Of a stretch of DNA of 6,819 nt, positions 5,705 to 6,819 are shown one piece after another (the first letter of the stretch is position 1; every line of letters begins with the position of its first letter). Below the pieces are notes generated by a model. It saw nothing but the letters and a program-made list of their open reading frames with translations, made no database searches and was not told the origin of the DNA. This DNA comes from an uncultured Porphyromonadaceae bacterium (GTDB lineage Bacteria; Bacteroidota; Bacteroidia; Bacteroidales; Muribaculaceae): the NCBI GenBank assembly GCA_902494595.1, contig CABUTY010000070.1, positions 1 through 6,819 on the forward strand. Direction: 5' to 3'. The position numbers and the translations under genes were made by a program.

Positions 5705-6819
5705 TCAGGAATCCAAATGGCCCGACGAGGGATATAATTCGCTGTCGAGCAAAGCCACGATATCGCCGTTTTCGGGGTTGCCGAGCTTCTTGCGAATCAC
5801 CGACTTGCGGGTATATATCGTGGCCGACGTCTGTTCTGTCAGCACGCCTGTCTCCTTGGTGGAGAATCCCGCCTTGAGCAACACTATGATCTGTTGCTCC
5901 TTGTCGTTGAAGAGTCCGGGATATCGTTGCACGAGACGTTGATGGAATCCGTCGTAAAGAGAGTCAATCATGGCATAGAACTGCGGCCAGTCGACAATCG
6001 ACTCCAAGGCCCTGCCCTCCCGGCCCACAGAGGAAATCTTTCTGAGGGCGTCGCGGTTCTGCTGGCTGGGGGCAGCGGCAAACATCTTGAAAATGCCAAG
6101 CTGCCGGAGCAGGAGAGCCTTCAGGCGGTCGCCGTAGGAAGATACCGAGCCGGAGGCCTCGACTCTCTGCGCTTCCTTGAGCATGAGGGCCAATGTCTCG
6201 GCACGCTCTTCGGCCTCCATGACGCGCTGCCGGCGCCGGCGCATTATGACATACGCCGCCACTCCCCCTGCCGCCACCAGGAAAGCTATGCCCATGACCA
6301 GCAGCCATAACCTCTGGCGCTGCAGTTTCAGCTCATAATTGTCGTCGTTGAGTTCGATCACATTCTCCATGGCCGTCTGCCGGTCATACTGCGAGTGCCA
6401 GTAACTGCGGTGCAGAGTTTTCACTACCCTCCACATCATCTCCGACGGCAACCGTCCTGTCTCCCTGTATTGTATGGCCGCTTTCAGAATACCTATGAAT
6501 GCATAGACTTCAAAAACCGATTTCGTGGCTTCATGGTTGATGCTGTCAAGCAAAGCCTTGGCAGTGTGCATGTCGCCGCTGTTGGCATAGAACTCCGCCT
6601 TAGACACATCCACATTCACCTCCTCCACTATATCTATCGAATCATTGCCACTGTAAACGGAGTCGAGCACGGCTATTGCCTTCCGCGATTGACCGGCACC
6701 GTCAAGGATATCAGCATATTCGCAATAAAACTCCTTTGCCACCTCCGGCGGACATTTCGCCACCACACCACTGGCAATCAGGCTGTCGCACACGATCAAA
6801 GCAGCCTGCGCCCTACCAC
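5705..6819 (-). CDS. Membrane-anchored TPR sensor with C-terminal LuxR-like HTH (partial, N-terminus beyond the right edge)
   Basis: The frame stays open to the window edge. The codons before TTG 6799 read G-R-A-Q-A-A, which continues a TPR-like helix, so the true start is outside. Numbered from that TTG: TPR-like helical repeats at about 1-135 (for example REFYCEYADILDGAGQSRKAI-type and SKAEFYANSGDMHTAKALLDS-type helix pairs), one transmembrane helix (163-186, LWLLVMGIAFLVAAGGVAAYVIM) followed by RRRRQR, a coiled coil (about 192-215), a helical linker, and a LuxR-like HTH at about 293-340 (FNDKEQQIIVLLKAGFSTKETG, then TSATIYTRKSVIRKKLG). The positive-inside rule places the HTH in the cytoplasm and the TPRs in the periplasm. 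Such one-component membrane regulators are frequent in Bacteroidales. No kinase or receiver domain is seen. The HTH is somewhat divergent (usual I-A replaced by T-G in KETG), so DNA binding is likely but unproven. The downstream barrel gene is a plausible target. Confidence 0.85.
   Translation of the reverse strand, partial: GRAQAALIVCDSLIASGVVAKCPPEVAKEFYCEYADILDGAGQSRKAIAVLDSVYSGNDSIDIVEEVNVDVSKAEFYANSGDMHTAKALLDSINHEATKSVFEVYAFIGILKAAIQYRETGRLPSEMMWRVVKTLHRSYWHSQYDRQTAMENVIELNDDNYELKLQRQRLWLLVMGIAFLVAAGGVAAYVIMRRRRQRVMEAEERAETLALMLKEAQRVEASGSVSSYGDRLKALLLRQLGIFKMFAAAPSQQNRDALRKISSVGREGRALESIVDWPQFYAMIDSLYDGFHQRLVQRYPGLFNDKEQQIIVLLKAGFSTKETGVLTEQTSATIYTRKSVIRKKLGNPENGDIVALLDSELYPSSGHLDS

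Overview
This window looks like chromosomal DNA from a Bacteroidales bacterium. A gut lineage such as Muribaculaceae would fit, but the family is a guess. The evidence is a Bacteroidetes-type outer membrane beta-barrel/plug protein, a membrane-anchored TPR protein carrying a LuxR-like HTH, TAnnTTTG-type promoter boxes, and no convincing Shine-Dalgarno sites. All genes lie on the minus strand, so transcription runs from high to low coordinates. All five complete 3' ends that can be read finish in TGA.

Read in the direction of transcription: (1) 6819-5705 holds the C-terminal part of a membrane-anchored regulator with a TPR-like sensor side, one transmembrane helix, a coiled coil and a LuxR-like HTH. 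It is cut by the window edge. (2) 5704-5486 is a 219 bp intergenic stretch with an inverted repeat, a TAnnTTTG box and a roughly 70 nt leader able to form three nested helices. (3) 5485-3386 is a gene for a plug plus beta-barrel outer membrane protein. One in-frame TGA at 3916-3914 splits it into 523 codons and 174 further codons in the same frame, and this TGA lies exactly at the centre of a perfect 13-bp inverted repeat. (4) A well-formed Bacteroidetes promoter at 3350-3319 starts a tight three-gene operon: a membrane-anchored TPR protein, an M16 zinc peptidase and the tRNA-dihydrouridine synthase dusB. The genes are joined by 4-nt GTGA and ATGA stop/start overlaps. (5) The dusB 3' end runs into a degenerate 10-bp tandem repeat (about 291-350). 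(6) The start of argS (arginyl-tRNA synthetase), with its own short-leader promoter, runs off the left edge.

The right half is accessory envelope biology: a sensor/regulator beside a surface barrel whose coding sequence is interrupted. The left half is housekeeping: protein quality control or processing, tRNA modification and tRNA charging. No mobile element, CRISPR array, tRNA or rRNA gene is visible. I see no convincing new multi-gene system. The items most worth checking are the interrupted barrel gene with its palindromic stop, the structured leader ahead of it, and the 10-bp repeat at the dusB end.
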